A stretch of DNA of 64,000 nt from positions 2,013,516 through 2,077,515 of the forward strand of contig NZ_CP133319.1 of assembly GCF_038811545.1 (NCBI RefSeq), written 5' to 3'. The stretch is from Rhodoligotrophos sp. CJ14 (GTDB taxonomy: Bacteria > Pseudomonadota > Alphaproteobacteria > Rhizobiales > Im1). A program made the position numbers and the translations under genes. Numbering within the stretch: the first letter of the stretch is position 1; each line of letters opens with the position of its first letter. The notes under the pieces were generated by a model. It searched no databases and was not told the DNA's origin. It saw only the letters and a list, made by a program, of their open reading frames with translations. Positions 1 through 7,980 of the stretch are shown here, one piece after another.

Positions 1-38
1 CGGGTGAGCCCGCGCGCATTTCGGGTATTCTTGTCCAT
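1..38 (-). CDS. Start of an unidentified gene cut by the window edge
   Basis: An ATG on the minus strand at 38-36 is preceded by a purine-rich GGGGAG about eight bases upstream, and the frame stays open to the window edge (Met-Asp-Lys-Asn-Thr-Arg-Asn-Ala-Arg-Gly-Leu-Thr). It lies 44 bases downstream of the nitrilase-family gene on the same strand, so it is probably the next gene of that operon. Twelve residues are too few to name a family. The call rests only on the ribosome binding site and spacing. Confidence 0.4.
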   Translation of the reverse strand, partial: MDKNTRNARGLT

Positions 39-82
39 GATCTCATCTCCCCATTATTGTTCAATTGATGGACTGATCACCC

Positions 83-967
83 TCAGTACCAGCCGGCCTC
101 ATGCCCGCTGCCGAGCATCTCGTCATAGACATCGATCCGACGATCCCGGAGCGGCTGATTGAATGCCGTCCAGTTCCGGTTCCGGCGCGCATCCGCCAGG
201 TTGATCTCGGCATAGATGATCTCTTCGCGATCCTTGCTGGCCGGTCCGCCGATCGGCCAGCCCGTATAGCTGACGATTAGGCTCTGACCCTCGAAGGGCT
301 GGCCACGCTCCGTGCCGATACGATCGGCTGCCGCAATGAACACGCTATTGCTATGCGCAGCCGCCATGACCAGCGTATTGGCCATCGCCCGCTCGCCCTC
401 GCGCTGACCGGGAATCGGCACCCAGTTGGTCGGCACACAGACGATATCGGCGCCCTGCAAGGCCGCGAGCCGGAAGCTCTCCGGAAACCAGCTGTCATAG
501 CAGATGTTGCAGGCGATCCGGCCGACCGGCGTGCGGAACACCGGCATGCCGAGATTGCCCGGCTCGAAAAACAGGTTTTCCTCGTTCCACAGATGCAGCT
601 TGCGGAAAGTCCCGATATGCCCATTGGGCCCGATCACCACCGCGCTGTTGTAGAGCAGGTCGCCCTCGCGCTCATTGATGCCCGCAACGATATGTAGACC
701 GCGGCGGCTGGCCAGCTCCACCCAGGCCTTGCTCGTCTCCCCGTTCGGAACCTCCTCTGATTCGGCGAAGGCCTCCTCCCGGGTTTCGAACACATAGCCG
801 GAATTGCACAGCTCCGGCAGAACCAGAAGCTTCGCGCCCTTGGAGGCGGCTTCCTCGATCAGCTCGATGGTGCGCCGGACATTCGCCGATTTGCTGCCAA
901 CCCTCGGCTCCATCTGGATGCAAGCGACCTTGACTACGGCTTCGCTGCGCCCTGTTCCTTCCGTCAT
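83..967 (-). CDS. Nitrilase / carbon-nitrogen hydrolase family amidohydrolase
   Basis: This cytoplasmic enzyme would hydrolyse a non-peptide C-N bond (amide, carbamoyl or nitrile). The 294-residue length is normal for the single-domain family. The catalytic triad is visible: Glu52 in LPELCNSGY, Lys123 in FRKLHLW and Cys156 in NICYDSWFPE. The start is supported by GGGGAG nine bases upstream. The amidase or N-carbamoyl branches fit the motifs better than true nitrilases, but the substrate cannot be read from sequence. The gene faces an XRE/cupin regulator across a short intergenic region with a perfect inverted repeat, so that regulator probably controls it. Confidence 0.88.
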   Translation of the reverse strand: MTEGTGRSEAVVKVACIQMEPRVGSKSANVRRTIELIEEAASKGAKLLVLPELCNSGYVFETREEAFAESEEVPNGETSKAWVELASRRGLHIVAGINEREGDLLYNSAVVIGPNGHIGTFRKLHLWNEENLFFEPGNLGMPVFRTPVGRIACNICYDSWFPESFRLAALQGADIVCVPTNWVPIPGQREGERAMANTLVMAAAHSNSVFIAAADRIGTERGQPFEGQSLIVSYTGWPIGGPASKDREEIIYAEINLADARRNRNWTAFNQPLRDRRIDVYDEMLGSGHEAGWY

Positions 968-1010
968 GACGAGACTCCCCTGTCGCCGTTTTTTGCGATG
1001 CTTTCACCAG

Positions 1011-1027
1011 CTTGACTCTTAGTCAAG
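1011..1027. promoter_or_regulatory. Inverted repeat in divergent promoter, candidate XRE/cupin operator
   Basis: CTTGACT and AGTCAAG form perfect 7-base arms around a 3-base centre. The site lies between the divergent nitrilase-family gene and the XRE/cupin regulator, about 45 bases upstream of the nitrilase start. A further partial half (CTTGAAAAG) follows at 1031. XRE regulators commonly bind such palindromes at their own promoters. Binding by this protein is inferred. Confidence 0.5.
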
Positions 1028-1104
1028 CGGCTTGAAAAGTTGTCTCACTGAACGGCATGTGCTGTCAAAACGACCGTGTCGGACCGGCTGGGAAGGGAGC
1101 GGCA

Positions 1105-1680
1105 ATGCTGAAACTCGGCGAGATGACGGATCTCGGCCCCAAGCTAAAGCAGGCGCGTAAGACCAAGCGCATGCGCCTGAAGGATGTCGCCGACGCGGTC
1201 GGCTGTTCGGAAAGCCTGCTCTCCAAGATCGAGCGGGCCAGGATCACCCCGTCCTTGCGCATGCTGCATCGCATCGCGACCGTCTTGGACACGAGTATCG
1301 GCTATCTCTTTGCCACACCGCAGCACACAGAAATCGGCGTCTATCGGAATGGCGAGCGCCCCACGGTTCTCATTGAGGGCGATCAACCCGGCATGGCGAT
1401 CCGCCTAGAGCGGCTCGTCGGCTATAGTGATGACCAGGTCATCGACGGCAATATCCATGTGATCGACCCCGGCGCGTCCAATGGCGGCGAGATCAAGCAC
1501 AATGGGCAAGAAGTCGGCTACGTCTTGGAGGGCGAGCTCGAGCTGACTGTCGCCGGCATCCTCTACCAGCTTCGCCCCGGCGATTCTTTCTTCCTCAAAT
1601 CCGACCTGCCCCATAGCTACAGGAATCCCGGCAGGACGGTGACCCGGGTTGTCTGGATCAATACGCCCCCGACATTCTGA
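1105..1680 (+). CDS. XRE-family transcriptional regulator with C-terminal cupin sensor
   Basis: A 191-residue two-domain regulator. Residues about 10-67 form an XRE helix-turn-helix (LKDVADAVGCSESLLSKIE is the recognition region) and residues about 112-190 form a cupin beta-barrel (HNGQEVGYVLEGELEL then RPGDSFFLKSDLPHSYRN) that presumably binds a small-molecule effector. The frame opens 48 bases earlier at a GTG-less ATG (1057), but the ATG at 1105 has AAGGGAG six bases before it and starts at the usual family N-terminus. This architecture is typical of PuuR-like and other catabolic regulators. Likely targets are the divergent nitrilase-family gene and possibly the cupin/PEP-mutase cluster downstream. 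Confidence 0.88.
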   Translation: MLKLGEMTDLGPKLKQARKTKRMRLKDVADAVGCSESLLSKIERARITPSLRMLHRIATVLDTSIGYLFATPQHTEIGVYRNGERPTVLIEGDQPGMAIRLERLVGYSDDQVIDGNIHVIDPGASNGGEIKHNGQEVGYVLEGELELTVAGILYQLRPGDSFFLKSDLPHSYRNPGRTVTRVVWINTPPTF

Positions 1681-1731
1681 CATCCCATAGCTGCTGCATT
1701 CCAAGCCCGCTCACCTTCAGAAATCTCAAAC

Positions 1732-1871
1732 GATACAATTCGGCGCGATGGAAGGCGCCTGTGCGCTTCAGCGGCGACCGATCAGGCTGCCGCTGGCCAT
1801 GAACGCCTGCGACTCCGCACTCAGGACAATTTCCTTATTGTATCTATTATATTCTTGAATGTAGATACAAT
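1732..1871. promoter_or_regulatory. AT-rich promoter region with three GATACAAT boxes
   Basis: In the 254-base gap before the cupin gene there is a perfect 10-base inverted repeat, ATTGTATCTA (1837-1846) and TAGATACAAT (1862-1871), with a 15-base spacer. A third GATACAAT octamer lies at 1732-1739. The region is strikingly AT-rich for this window. It looks like an operator and promoter for the genes at 1935-5100. The protein that binds is unknown; the XRE/cupin regulator immediately upstream is one candidate, although its own presumed operator has a different sequence. Confidence 0.55.
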
Positions 1872-1934
1872 CCATCTCGACACCTGGATCGGTTCTGGCA
1901 TAACCTGATCTGAAGGGATGATCGAGAGGCCCAA

Positions 1935-2402
1935 ATGGAACCACCTGTCGCAATCGATGCATCAGCGGCACCGCCCCGCACCAAGCTGTCGAACTACCCC
2001 GAACCCTTCGCCTCGCGCATGAAGGGGCGGCTCAAACGGCCCTTGGGCGATCTGTTCGGCCTGAGCAATTTCGGCGTGAACTTGACGGAGCTGGCACCGG
2101 GAGCGGTTTCGGCCCTCCAGCACCGGCACAGCCGCCAGGATGAGTTCATCTATATTCTTTCAGGACACCCCGTTCTGGTCACGGGCGATCAGGAAACCGA
2201 GCTTCATCCCGGCATGTGCGCAGGGTTCAAAGCGGGCGGGATAAGTCACCATTTGGAGAACCGAACCGAGGCTTCGGTCGTCTATCTGGAAATTGGCGAC
2301 CGCACCGAAGGTGACGAGGCCACCTATCCCCATGACGACATCATGGCCGTCTGCGAGGCTGGGGCGTGGCGGTTCCACCGTAAGAACGGCGAGCCCTACT
2401 GA
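1935..2402 (+). CDS. Cupin-domain protein
   Basis: A single-cupin protein of 155 residues. Metal-ligand candidates are His63, His65 and Glu70 in HRHSRQDEFIYILSG (motif 1), with His105 or His106 in the second motif region. An acidic C-terminal tail follows. Such proteins act as dioxygenases, isomerases or binding proteins, and no specific reaction can be assigned. It is the first gene of a tight rightward cluster (12 bases to the next gene) with an isocitrate lyase/PEP-mutase family enzyme, an alpha/beta hydrolase and a PhzF-like isomerase, so a role in the same small-acid catabolic route is likely. Confidence 0.8.
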   Translation: MEPPVAIDASAAPPRTKLSNYPEPFASRMKGRLKRPLGDLFGLSNFGVNLTELAPGAVSALQHRHSRQDEFIYILSGHPVLVTGDQETELHPGMCAGFKAGGISHHLENRTEASVVYLEIGDRTEGDEATYPHDDIMAVCEAGAWRFHRKNGEPY

Positions 2403-2414
2403 GCGGAGACGAAC

Positions 2415-3218
2415 ATGCCGACCCAAGCGGAAAAGGTGAAACGCTTTCGCGCGCTCCATGAGGAAAGACGCGCCTTCGTGATGGCCAATGCCTGGACCAT
2501 TGGCAGCGCCAGGCATCTGACGAAGCTCGGTTTCGAGGCCCTGGGCACCACCAGCGCGGGTCTCGCGATGGACCTCGGCGTCAATGATGGCGAGGTCGGG
2601 CGCGATCATAGCCTCGCGGTCGCACGCGCAATCGTGGAGGCGACCGATCTGCCCGTATCGGCCGATCTTGAGAATGGCTTCGGCGATTCTCCTGCCACCT
2701 GCGCGGAAACCATAAGGCTGGCGATCGATGCAGGCCTTGCCGGTGCCTCCATCGAGGATTTCAGCGGCCGCCCCGATGATCCGATCTACCCGCTGGACTT
2801 TGCCGTGGAGCGGGTGCGTGCGGCAGTAGCAGCCATCCGGTCCAGCGGCCGCGACTTTGTGCTTACTGCACGCGCGGAGAACTTCCTGCACGGCCGTGCC
2901 GATCTGGCCGATACCATCACCCGGCTGAAAGCCTATGAGGCGGCGGGCGCCGATGTGCTGTTCGCCCCCGGTCTTCCCAGCTATCGGGCCATTTGCGATG
3001 TCTGCTCGGCGCTCGACAAGCCGCTGAACGTGCTGATGGGCTTCGGCGCGCCGGCACTGTCGATCGATGATCTGGCCAGGCTCGGCATCGGCAGGATCAG
3101 CCTCGGCAGCGCTTTGGCGAGGACCGCCGAGAATGCTTATGTGAATGCCGCGAGCTGGATCAGGGAGCGCAGGACCTTCGCCTATAGGCAGGCTGTCGAT
3201 GCGGCGCTCCGCCAATGA
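2415..3218 (+). CDS. Isocitrate lyase / PEP mutase superfamily enzyme
   Basis: A 267-residue TIM-barrel protein of the family that cleaves or forms C-C or C-P bonds in 2-oxo acids (2-methylisocitrate lyase, oxaloacetate decarboxylase, PEP mutase, phosphonopyruvate hydrolase). The metal-binding motif is seen as SADLENGFG (residues 82-90) and the following acidic pair as ASIED (111-115), with TARAENFL (151-158) further on. Its short length and lack of the KRCGH-type loop argue against true isocitrate lyase, and lyase or decarboxylase activity is the better guess. The stop overlaps the next start by four bases, so the two are translationally coupled. Confidence 0.85.
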   Translation: MPTQAEKVKRFRALHEERRAFVMANAWTIGSARHLTKLGFEALGTTSAGLAMDLGVNDGEVGRDHSLAVARAIVEATDLPVSADLENGFGDSPATCAETIRLAIDAGLAGASIEDFSGRPDDPIYPLDFAVERVRAAVAAIRSSGRDFVLTARAENFLHGRADLADTITRLKAYEAAGADVLFAPGLPSYRAICDVCSALDKPLNVLMGFGAPALSIDDLARLGIGRISLGSALARTAENAYVNAASWIRERRTFAYRQAVDAALRQ

Positions 3219-4177
3219 TTGAGCCACGCCCGGTCCAGTTGCACTGCCGCGACGGCATCTCGCTGGGTGCGGACATCTGGCGCCCGTATCGATCCGAGCC
3301 TCTGGGCCATGTCGTTATCAATCCGGCAACCGGCGTGCTCGCTCGGTATTACCACCGCTACGCTCAGTTCCTGGCAGAACATGGATTTTGGGTTCTGACC
3401 TATGACTATCGCGGAATTGGTGCATCTCGCCCCCAGCGCCTCCGCGGCTGCGGTTATCGCTGGAGCGATTGGGGGGAGCTTGATTTCGAGGCGGCCCTCA
3501 CTTTCGCGCGCAACGGTCATCCGGACAGCCCCCTGCTCGTCGTAGGCCACAGCATTGGCGGTTTTCTGCCGGGCCTTGCTCCCTCCGCACGCGTCATCGA
3601 CCGCATCCTGTCGGTCGGCGCCCAATTCGCCTATTGGCAGGACTATGCCAAGAAGGCGCGCGCCCGGATGTTTCTCAAATGGCACCTGTTCATGCCCCTG
3701 GTCACGGCAGCGCTCGGCTATTTTCCGGGCAAGCGCCTCGGCTGGCTGGAGGATCTGCCCGCTGGCGTTGCCAATGAATGGAGCTTTCGCCGCTCACGCA
3801 TGGAATTGAGCCATCCACCCGCCCATCGGCATGAGATCCTTGAGCGCTTCGCGGCAGTAAAGGGGGAAATCCTCGCGATCGCCGTATCCGATGACGAATA
3901 TGGCACCCCTCGGGCCATACGGCGGGGCCTGTCCTATTACAGCAATGCACGCAAGATTGAGGTGCTGCTGAGGCCCGCAGATTATGCGCTGGAGCGCATC
4001 GGGCATTTCGACTTGTTTCATTCCCGGCACAAGGCAGGCTTCTGGCTCGACACCGTGCTCTGGCTTCGTGATGCGGTGAACCCCTGGCCCGGCCATCCCT
4101 TCACGCCAGAGCCCGAGCACATGCATCTGCCCGGAAAATGCAGGGCGCAACTGAGCCCTGCGGGGCGCCCCTCCTAG
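3215..4177 (+). CDS. Alpha/beta hydrolase
   Basis: A 320-residue alpha/beta hydrolase of the YheT-like/serine aminopeptidase type. The nucleophile elbow is GHSIGG (Ser113), the strand before it reads LLVV, and RIGHFDLFH near the C-terminus supplies the likely catalytic His. The C-terminal tail is basic and variable. There is no signal peptide, so it should act in the cytoplasm as an esterase, thioesterase or C-C hydrolase on an intermediate of the surrounding cluster. The ATG overlaps the preceding stop (ATGA), which supports this start. Confidence 0.82.
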   Translation: MIEPRPVQLHCRDGISLGADIWRPYRSEPLGHVVINPATGVLARYYHRYAQFLAEHGFWVLTYDYRGIGASRPQRLRGCGYRWSDWGELDFEAALTFARNGHPDSPLLVVGHSIGGFLPGLAPSARVIDRILSVGAQFAYWQDYAKKARARMFLKWHLFMPLVTAALGYFPGKRLGWLEDLPAGVANEWSFRRSRMELSHPPAHRHEILERFAAVKGEILAIAVSDDEYGTPRAIRRGLSYYSNARKIEVLLRPADYALERIGHFDLFHSRHKAGFWLDTVLWLRDAVNPWPGHPFTPEPEHMHLPGKCRAQLSPAGRPS

Positions 4178-4206
4178 CAGGCCTCCCTCATAGACGAAGG
4201 TTCATC

Positions 4207-5100
4207 ATGGCGCGCGATTATGCCTTCCTCACCCTTGATGTATTCACCAGCCAGCCTTTCGGGGGAAATCCCCTGGGCGTATTTCCGAAGGCCGATGGTC
4301 TGGACACACCCACCATGCAGGCTATTGCGGCTGAGTTGAACCTCAGCGAGACCGTGTTCATTACGAGCCCAGATGACGGCAGCCCCCCTCGCCTGAGGAT
4401 CTTCACACCCAAGAGCGAACTGCCCTTTGCCGGACATCCCACTGTCGGAGCAGCAACCGTCATTGCTGACCGGACGGGCCGCATCGGCAAGGGGGAATTC
4501 TCAATCGGGACCACGGCCGGGCAGGCACGCGCTGAGGTGCAACGGCGCGAGGATGGCCTGCTGGAAGCGTCCGTGATTGCACCCCGGCTCCCCGCCTCCG
4601 GACCAGCGCCAGGATCAGACGAGGCAGCAGCCGTCCTCGGGCTGAACGAAGATCAGATCATAGCACCCCCGATCGCCTTCGAGGCGGGTGTTCCCATTAC
4701 CTTCGTCCGGTTGGCGAGCCGCGAGGCTCTGAGCAAAGCCCGCATCGATACTGCCATTTGGAATGAGGTTTTCCGCAACGCCTGGGCACCGCAGGTCTAT
4801 CCCTTCTTCATGGCAGACTGGCAAAATGGACGCGAGATCCACGCGAGACTATTCGCCCCCGGCGTCGGCATTCCCGAGGATCCCGCAACGGGTGCCGCGG
4901 CCGTCGCGCTCGCAGGCGTCCTGCACGAGCTCCAGCGTCCGGCTGATCGCACTGTGAGCTGGCTCATTCGTCAGGGCGAGGATATGGGCCGGCCGAGCAG
5001 GATCGCACTGAGTGCGACGGAGGAGGATGACCACCTTGTTTCGGTCAGTATAGGCGGCCCGGTTGTGCCGATGACCCGAGGCACACTGTCGCTCTCTTGA
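4207..5100 (+). CDS. PhzF family isomerase/epimerase
   Basis: A 297-residue protein of the PhzF/diaminopimelate-epimerase fold. NLSETVF carries the general acid/base Glu48, and the second signature is ELPFAGHPTVGAA (residues 71-83). The C-terminal half repeats the fold with FAPGVGIPEDPATGAAAV. Known members isomerise by proton shift (trans-2,3-dihydro-3-hydroxyanthranilate in phenazine synthesis), but most catabolic-cluster members are uncharacterised, and there are no other phenazine genes here. The frame is open from 4138 but the ATG at 4207 begins the conserved N-terminus and avoids overlap with the hydrolase. It is the last gene of the 1935-5100 cluster. Confidence 0.9.
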   Translation: MARDYAFLTLDVFTSQPFGGNPLGVFPKADGLDTPTMQAIAAELNLSETVFITSPDDGSPPRLRIFTPKSELPFAGHPTVGAATVIADRTGRIGKGEFSIGTTAGQARAEVQRREDGLLEASVIAPRLPASGPAPGSDEAAAVLGLNEDQIIAPPIAFEAGVPITFVRLASREALSKARIDTAIWNEVFRNAWAPQVYPFFMADWQNGREIHARLFAPGVGIPEDPATGAAAVALAGVLHELQRPADRTVSWLIRQGEDMGRPSRIALSATEEDDHLVSVSIGGPVVPMTRGTLSLS

Positions 5101-5239
5101 TAGTGCTCCTCACGAACGCATCACGATCCGGTGTACTGATCTTGCTCCCGGCAGCGATAACATTATGCTGCGCGCCACCTCTTTACCCCCCGGAGCATCG
5201 CCCGGTGCTGTTTATGGTCTCTTTGCCGGATTGCGCCTG

Positions 5240-5758
5240 ATGAGTTCTCTTAAGCCTCGCACGGCGCTCTTTGGCGCGCTCGCTCTCACCATCCTCACCA
5301 TTGCCGCCGCATGGGGCTTTCAGCTGATCGGCGGCTATATGCCCTGCCCGCTCTGCTACCGGCAGCGTTGGCCCTATTACGCGGCCATCGTGCTTGGCCT
5401 GGCCCTTATGCCGATCGCCCGCAAATCGGAACACACGGCAGCGCTGCGCTTCGGCCTCTTCGCCTTTGCCGCGATCATGCTGGTGAGTTTCGCCCTCGGT
5501 CTTCATCATGCCGGGGTTGAATGGGGCTGGTGGCCCGGGCCGGACTCCTGCGCCGCGGGCCCGAGCCTCGGCCGGTCCGGCAGCATCCTGCCCGATCTGA
5601 GCCATCCGCAGGTGGTCAGCTGCACGGAGGCGCAATGGCGCCTGTTCGGCTTGTCTTTCGCCGGCTACAATGCCCTGATCTCTCTGTTGATTGCCGCGAT
5701 CGCAGCTTTCGGCGCGCTCGCCGGCCGGCGGGCAACGCCCGTCGCTCACAGCCGCTGA
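5240..5758 (+). CDS. dsbB: Disulfide bond formation protein B
   Basis: An inner-membrane protein of 172 residues that reoxidises the periplasmic thiol oxidase DsbA by passing electrons to quinone. Four hydrophobic segments are visible. The first periplasmic loop has the Cys36-Pro-Leu-Cys39 pair (MPCPLCYRQRWPYY), and the second loop carries Cys104 and Cys128 (VSCTEAQWRLFGLSFAGYN, the usual family ending). The open frame extends to 5165, but ATG 5240 gives a standard-length protein with a basic N-terminus. It stands alone, four bases from the convergent HNH gene. Confidence 0.92.
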   Translation: MSSLKPRTALFGALALTILTIAAAWGFQLIGGYMPCPLCYRQRWPYYAAIVLGLALMPIARKSEHTAALRFGLFAFAAIMLVSFALGLHHAGVEWGWWPGPDSCAAGPSLGRSGSILPDLSHPQVVSCTEAQWRLFGLSFAGYNALISLLIAAIAAFGALAGRRATPVAHSR

Positions 5759-5762
5759 TCGG

Positions 5763-6323
5763 CTACGGCTCGAGTTCGCTATCCCAATAGAGATAATCGA
5801 GCCAGCTTTCATGCAAGTAGTTCGGCGGGAACAGCCTGCCATTGGCATGCAGCTGATGGACCGTGGGCTGCACGGGCTTCTGCGCCGGCCACATCCGCGC
5901 CTGATCCGGCAGCATGCCACCCTTGGCGAGGTTACAGGGCGCGCAAGCGGCCACCACATTGTCCCACGTGGTCTGCCCGCCTCTTGAGCGGGGAATCACA
6001 TGGTCAAAGGTGAGATCATCACGCGAGCCGCAATATTGGCAGGTGAAGCGGTCGCGCAGAAACAGGTTGAACCGGGTAAAGGCCGGATATCGCGCGGGCT
6101 TCACATAGCTCTTCAGCGCCACAACGCTTGGTAAACGGAACTCGAAAGTCGGGCTGCGGACGACCCGATCGTAATAGGAGACGATATTGACCCTGTCGAG
6201 AAACACCGATTTGACCGCATCCTGCCATGCCCAGAGCGACAGGGGATAATAGCTCAGCGGGCGAAAATCGGCGTTGAGAACAAGCGCCGGATAAGCTTGC
6301 GGCGATGTGACGAAGCCGTCCAC
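5763..6323 (-). CDS. HNH endonuclease family protein
   Basis: A 186-residue HNH nuclease of the form widespread in alphaproteobacterial chromosomes. Residues 95-135 hold CQYCG, LTFDHVIPRSRGG, WDNVV and CAPCN, that is, two zinc-binding CxxC pairs around the Asp107-His108 / Asn122 nuclease core. The N-terminal half (NADFRPLSYYPLSLWAWQDAVK) is conserved in this subfamily. It starts with GTG, supported by AAGGAG nine bases upstream. The cellular role is unknown; it is not next to restriction or phage genes, so a house-keeping rather than mobile role seems likely. Confidence 0.9.
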   Translation of the reverse strand: MDGFVTSPQAYPALVLNADFRPLSYYPLSLWAWQDAVKSVFLDRVNIVSYYDRVVRSPTFEFRLPSVVALKSYVKPARYPAFTRFNLFLRDRFTCQYCGSRDDLTFDHVIPRSRGGQTTWDNVVAACAPCNLAKGGMLPDQARMWPAQKPVQPTVHQLHANGRLFPPNYLHESWLDYLYWDSELEP

Positions 6324-6525
6324 CCAGATCCGCTCCTTGGCTCACTTCAACTCCGGCATTCCAAACGACAAGCGTGGCCGCATGTTCCAGCGCGGAGCAG
6401 CAGTATTGCTACTGCCACTTACTATATCTGGTGTGACAGCAATGTGAAAGCGACTCCGCATTGATCGCAATCGTCGCAGGCAATGCGACGGATCAACGAT
6501 GCCCCGACTTCCGGTTTACTACACC

Positions 6526-6575
6526 GGAGCATTTTCAAGCGAAGTGGGCACCGGTTCGCGTGAAGAAAGTTAAAG
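6526..6575. repeat. Hyphomicrobiales-type intergenic repeat, left arm
   Basis: The stretch beginning GGAGCATTTTCAAGCGAAG and continuing with GTGGGCACCGGTTCGCGTG and AAGAAA matches the copies at 20268, 20326, 27046 and 31718. It abuts the stop of the hydrolase at 6570, whose last codons lie inside the element. The form is familiar from Rhizobiales genomes as a dispersed non-coding intergenic repeat. Confidence 0.75.
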
Positions 6576-7235
6576 CACGGCCTCGATCTGTTCCTGGACG
6601 AATCGTAGACCCAGCTCGAGCCCGTCTATGCCCATGGCGTGGCCGATGCCGTGGGAGATATGGCTCTCGACCGGGACGCCGGCCTGCACCAGGGCCGCAA
6701 CCGCTCTGTCATGGGCCTCGAGGGTGATCACATCGTCCAGTTCGCCGTGGATCAACATGACCGGCGGCCTGGATTTGATCTGGTTCAGCAGAAATTCCGG
6801 ACCGGCCATCGTGCCGGAATAGCCGAGAATCGCAGCAAGCGGTCCGCCCTGAGGCGGGTTACGGCGCAGGCCCACATGCAGCGCCATCATCGTGCCCTGG
6901 CTGAAGCCCACCAGCGCCAGCCGGCTATCCACCAGCCCATAACGGCCGAGCTCTGCGCTGATGAACTGATCGAGCAGCGGTCCGGTCCTCTGCACGCCCG
7001 GCCAATACTGCGCCGACTTGGGATGGGTCAGCGGAAACCACTGATATCCGAACGGCGACTGATCGCAGGGTTCGGGCGCATTGGGACAGGCGAAGGCGGC
7101 CTCTGGCAATGCGCGTTGCCATTGCTTGGCCAGCTCCATCATGTCGTCGCCATCCGACCCAAAGCCATGCAGCATGATCACCAGATGCTCGGGCGGGCGC
7201 CCGGAAAAGGGCGCAAGACGGGGTCCATCGATCAT
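6570..7235 (-). CDS. Phospholipase/carboxylesterase family hydrolase
   Basis: A 221-residue alpha/beta hydrolase of the carboxylesterase/acyl-protein thioesterase-like family. MLHGFGSDGDD (21-31) forms the oxyanion region, GFSQG places the nucleophile at Ser112, HGELDDV gives the acidic residue (Asp167 or Asp168) and GIGHAMG gives His199. The ATG at 7235 overlaps the stop of the upstream glycosylase by four bases (ATGA), so the longer upstream frame, which lies inside that gene, is not the true N-terminus. Its physiological ester substrate is unknown. Confidence 0.9.
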   Translation of the reverse strand: MIDGPRLAPFSGRPPEHLVIMLHGFGSDGDDMMELAKQWQRALPEAAFACPNAPEPCDQSPFGYQWFPLTHPKSAQYWPGVQRTGPLLDQFISAELGRYGLVDSRLALVGFSQGTMMALHVGLRRNPPQGGPLAAILGYSGTMAGPEFLLNQIKSRPPVMLIHGELDDVITLEAHDRAVAALVQAGVPVESHISHGIGHAMGIDGLELGLRFVQEQIEAVL

Positions 7236-7900
7236 GTGGAGATGACCTCGTGAAGGCGGGGAGCGCTCTTGGTGCTTGTCTTCAGGGTGGCGTAATAGGC
7301 CCATATCAGCCGGGCGGCGACGGCCCGCCACGGCCGCCAGCACTCCGCAAGCCGGATCATGGCGCGCGCATCCGGCCGAGTCGCGAGACCCAATCCTGCT
7401 TGTGTCGCAACCTGCAACGCAAGATCCCCTGCCGGCCAAGCATCCGGCCGGCCGAGACAGGCGAGCAGATAAACCTCTGCGGTCCAGGGCCCAATGCCGG
7501 GAACACTCGTCAATTGGCGCCGGATATGATCGTCTTCCGCCCGATCGAGCGCCGCGATATCGAGATGACCCTCAACGAGCGCACGGCTCAGGGCGCGGAT
7601 CGTCTTGATCTTTGCCGCGGACTGGCCGGCTGCGCGGAAATCATCATCGGCAAGGCTCAGCATTCGCGCGGGCTCGATAGGCCCATGCAGCGATTGCATG
7701 CGCCCCCATATGGCCGCAGCGCTTGCGAGCGACAGCTGCTGTTCCGTGATGATCCGCACGAGGCCTGGAAACCCGCCCGGCAGCCGGCGCAATGGTGGCA
7801 TGCCGGTGACAGCCAACATATCGCCGAAGCGCTGCTCCCGCGCGATGAGGGCGCTGATACCCTCCTGAACATGATCCAAGGTTTCGATCGTGATGGTCAT
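7232..7900 (-). CDS. DNA-3-methyladenine glycosylase II (AlkA family)
   Basis: A 222-residue HhH-GPD base-excision glycosylase that removes alkylated purines. The helix-hairpin-helix is LTSVPGIGPWTAEVYLL (130-146) and the catalytic Asp159 lies in PAGDLAL. The protein lacks the iron-sulfur Cys cluster of the MutY/Nth branch and the N-terminal Ada-like domain of larger AlkA proteins, as in many alphaproteobacterial AlkA proteins. It is translationally coupled to the downstream carboxylesterase, though no functional link is obvious. Confidence 0.9.
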   Translation of the reverse strand: MTITIETLDHVQEGISALIAREQRFGDMLAVTGMPPLRRLPGGFPGLVRIITEQQLSLASAAAIWGRMQSLHGPIEPARMLSLADDDFRAAGQSAAKIKTIRALSRALVEGHLDIAALDRAEDDHIRRQLTSVPGIGPWTAEVYLLACLGRPDAWPAGDLALQVATQAGLGLATRPDARAMIRLAECWRPWRAVAARLIWAYYATLKTSTKSAPRLHEVIST

Positions 7901-7980
7901 TTGGCTGGAACAGGCCCTCAGGACGTGCGAAGCGAGATGGTAAGGCTCACCACAACATTCAACATCATCATCTTGAGCTA

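Noticed and set aside
4207-5100. Phenazine biosynthesis role for the PhzF-like gene
   Set aside because: No phzA/B, D, E or G genes are present, and most PhzF relatives in catabolic clusters have other substrates.
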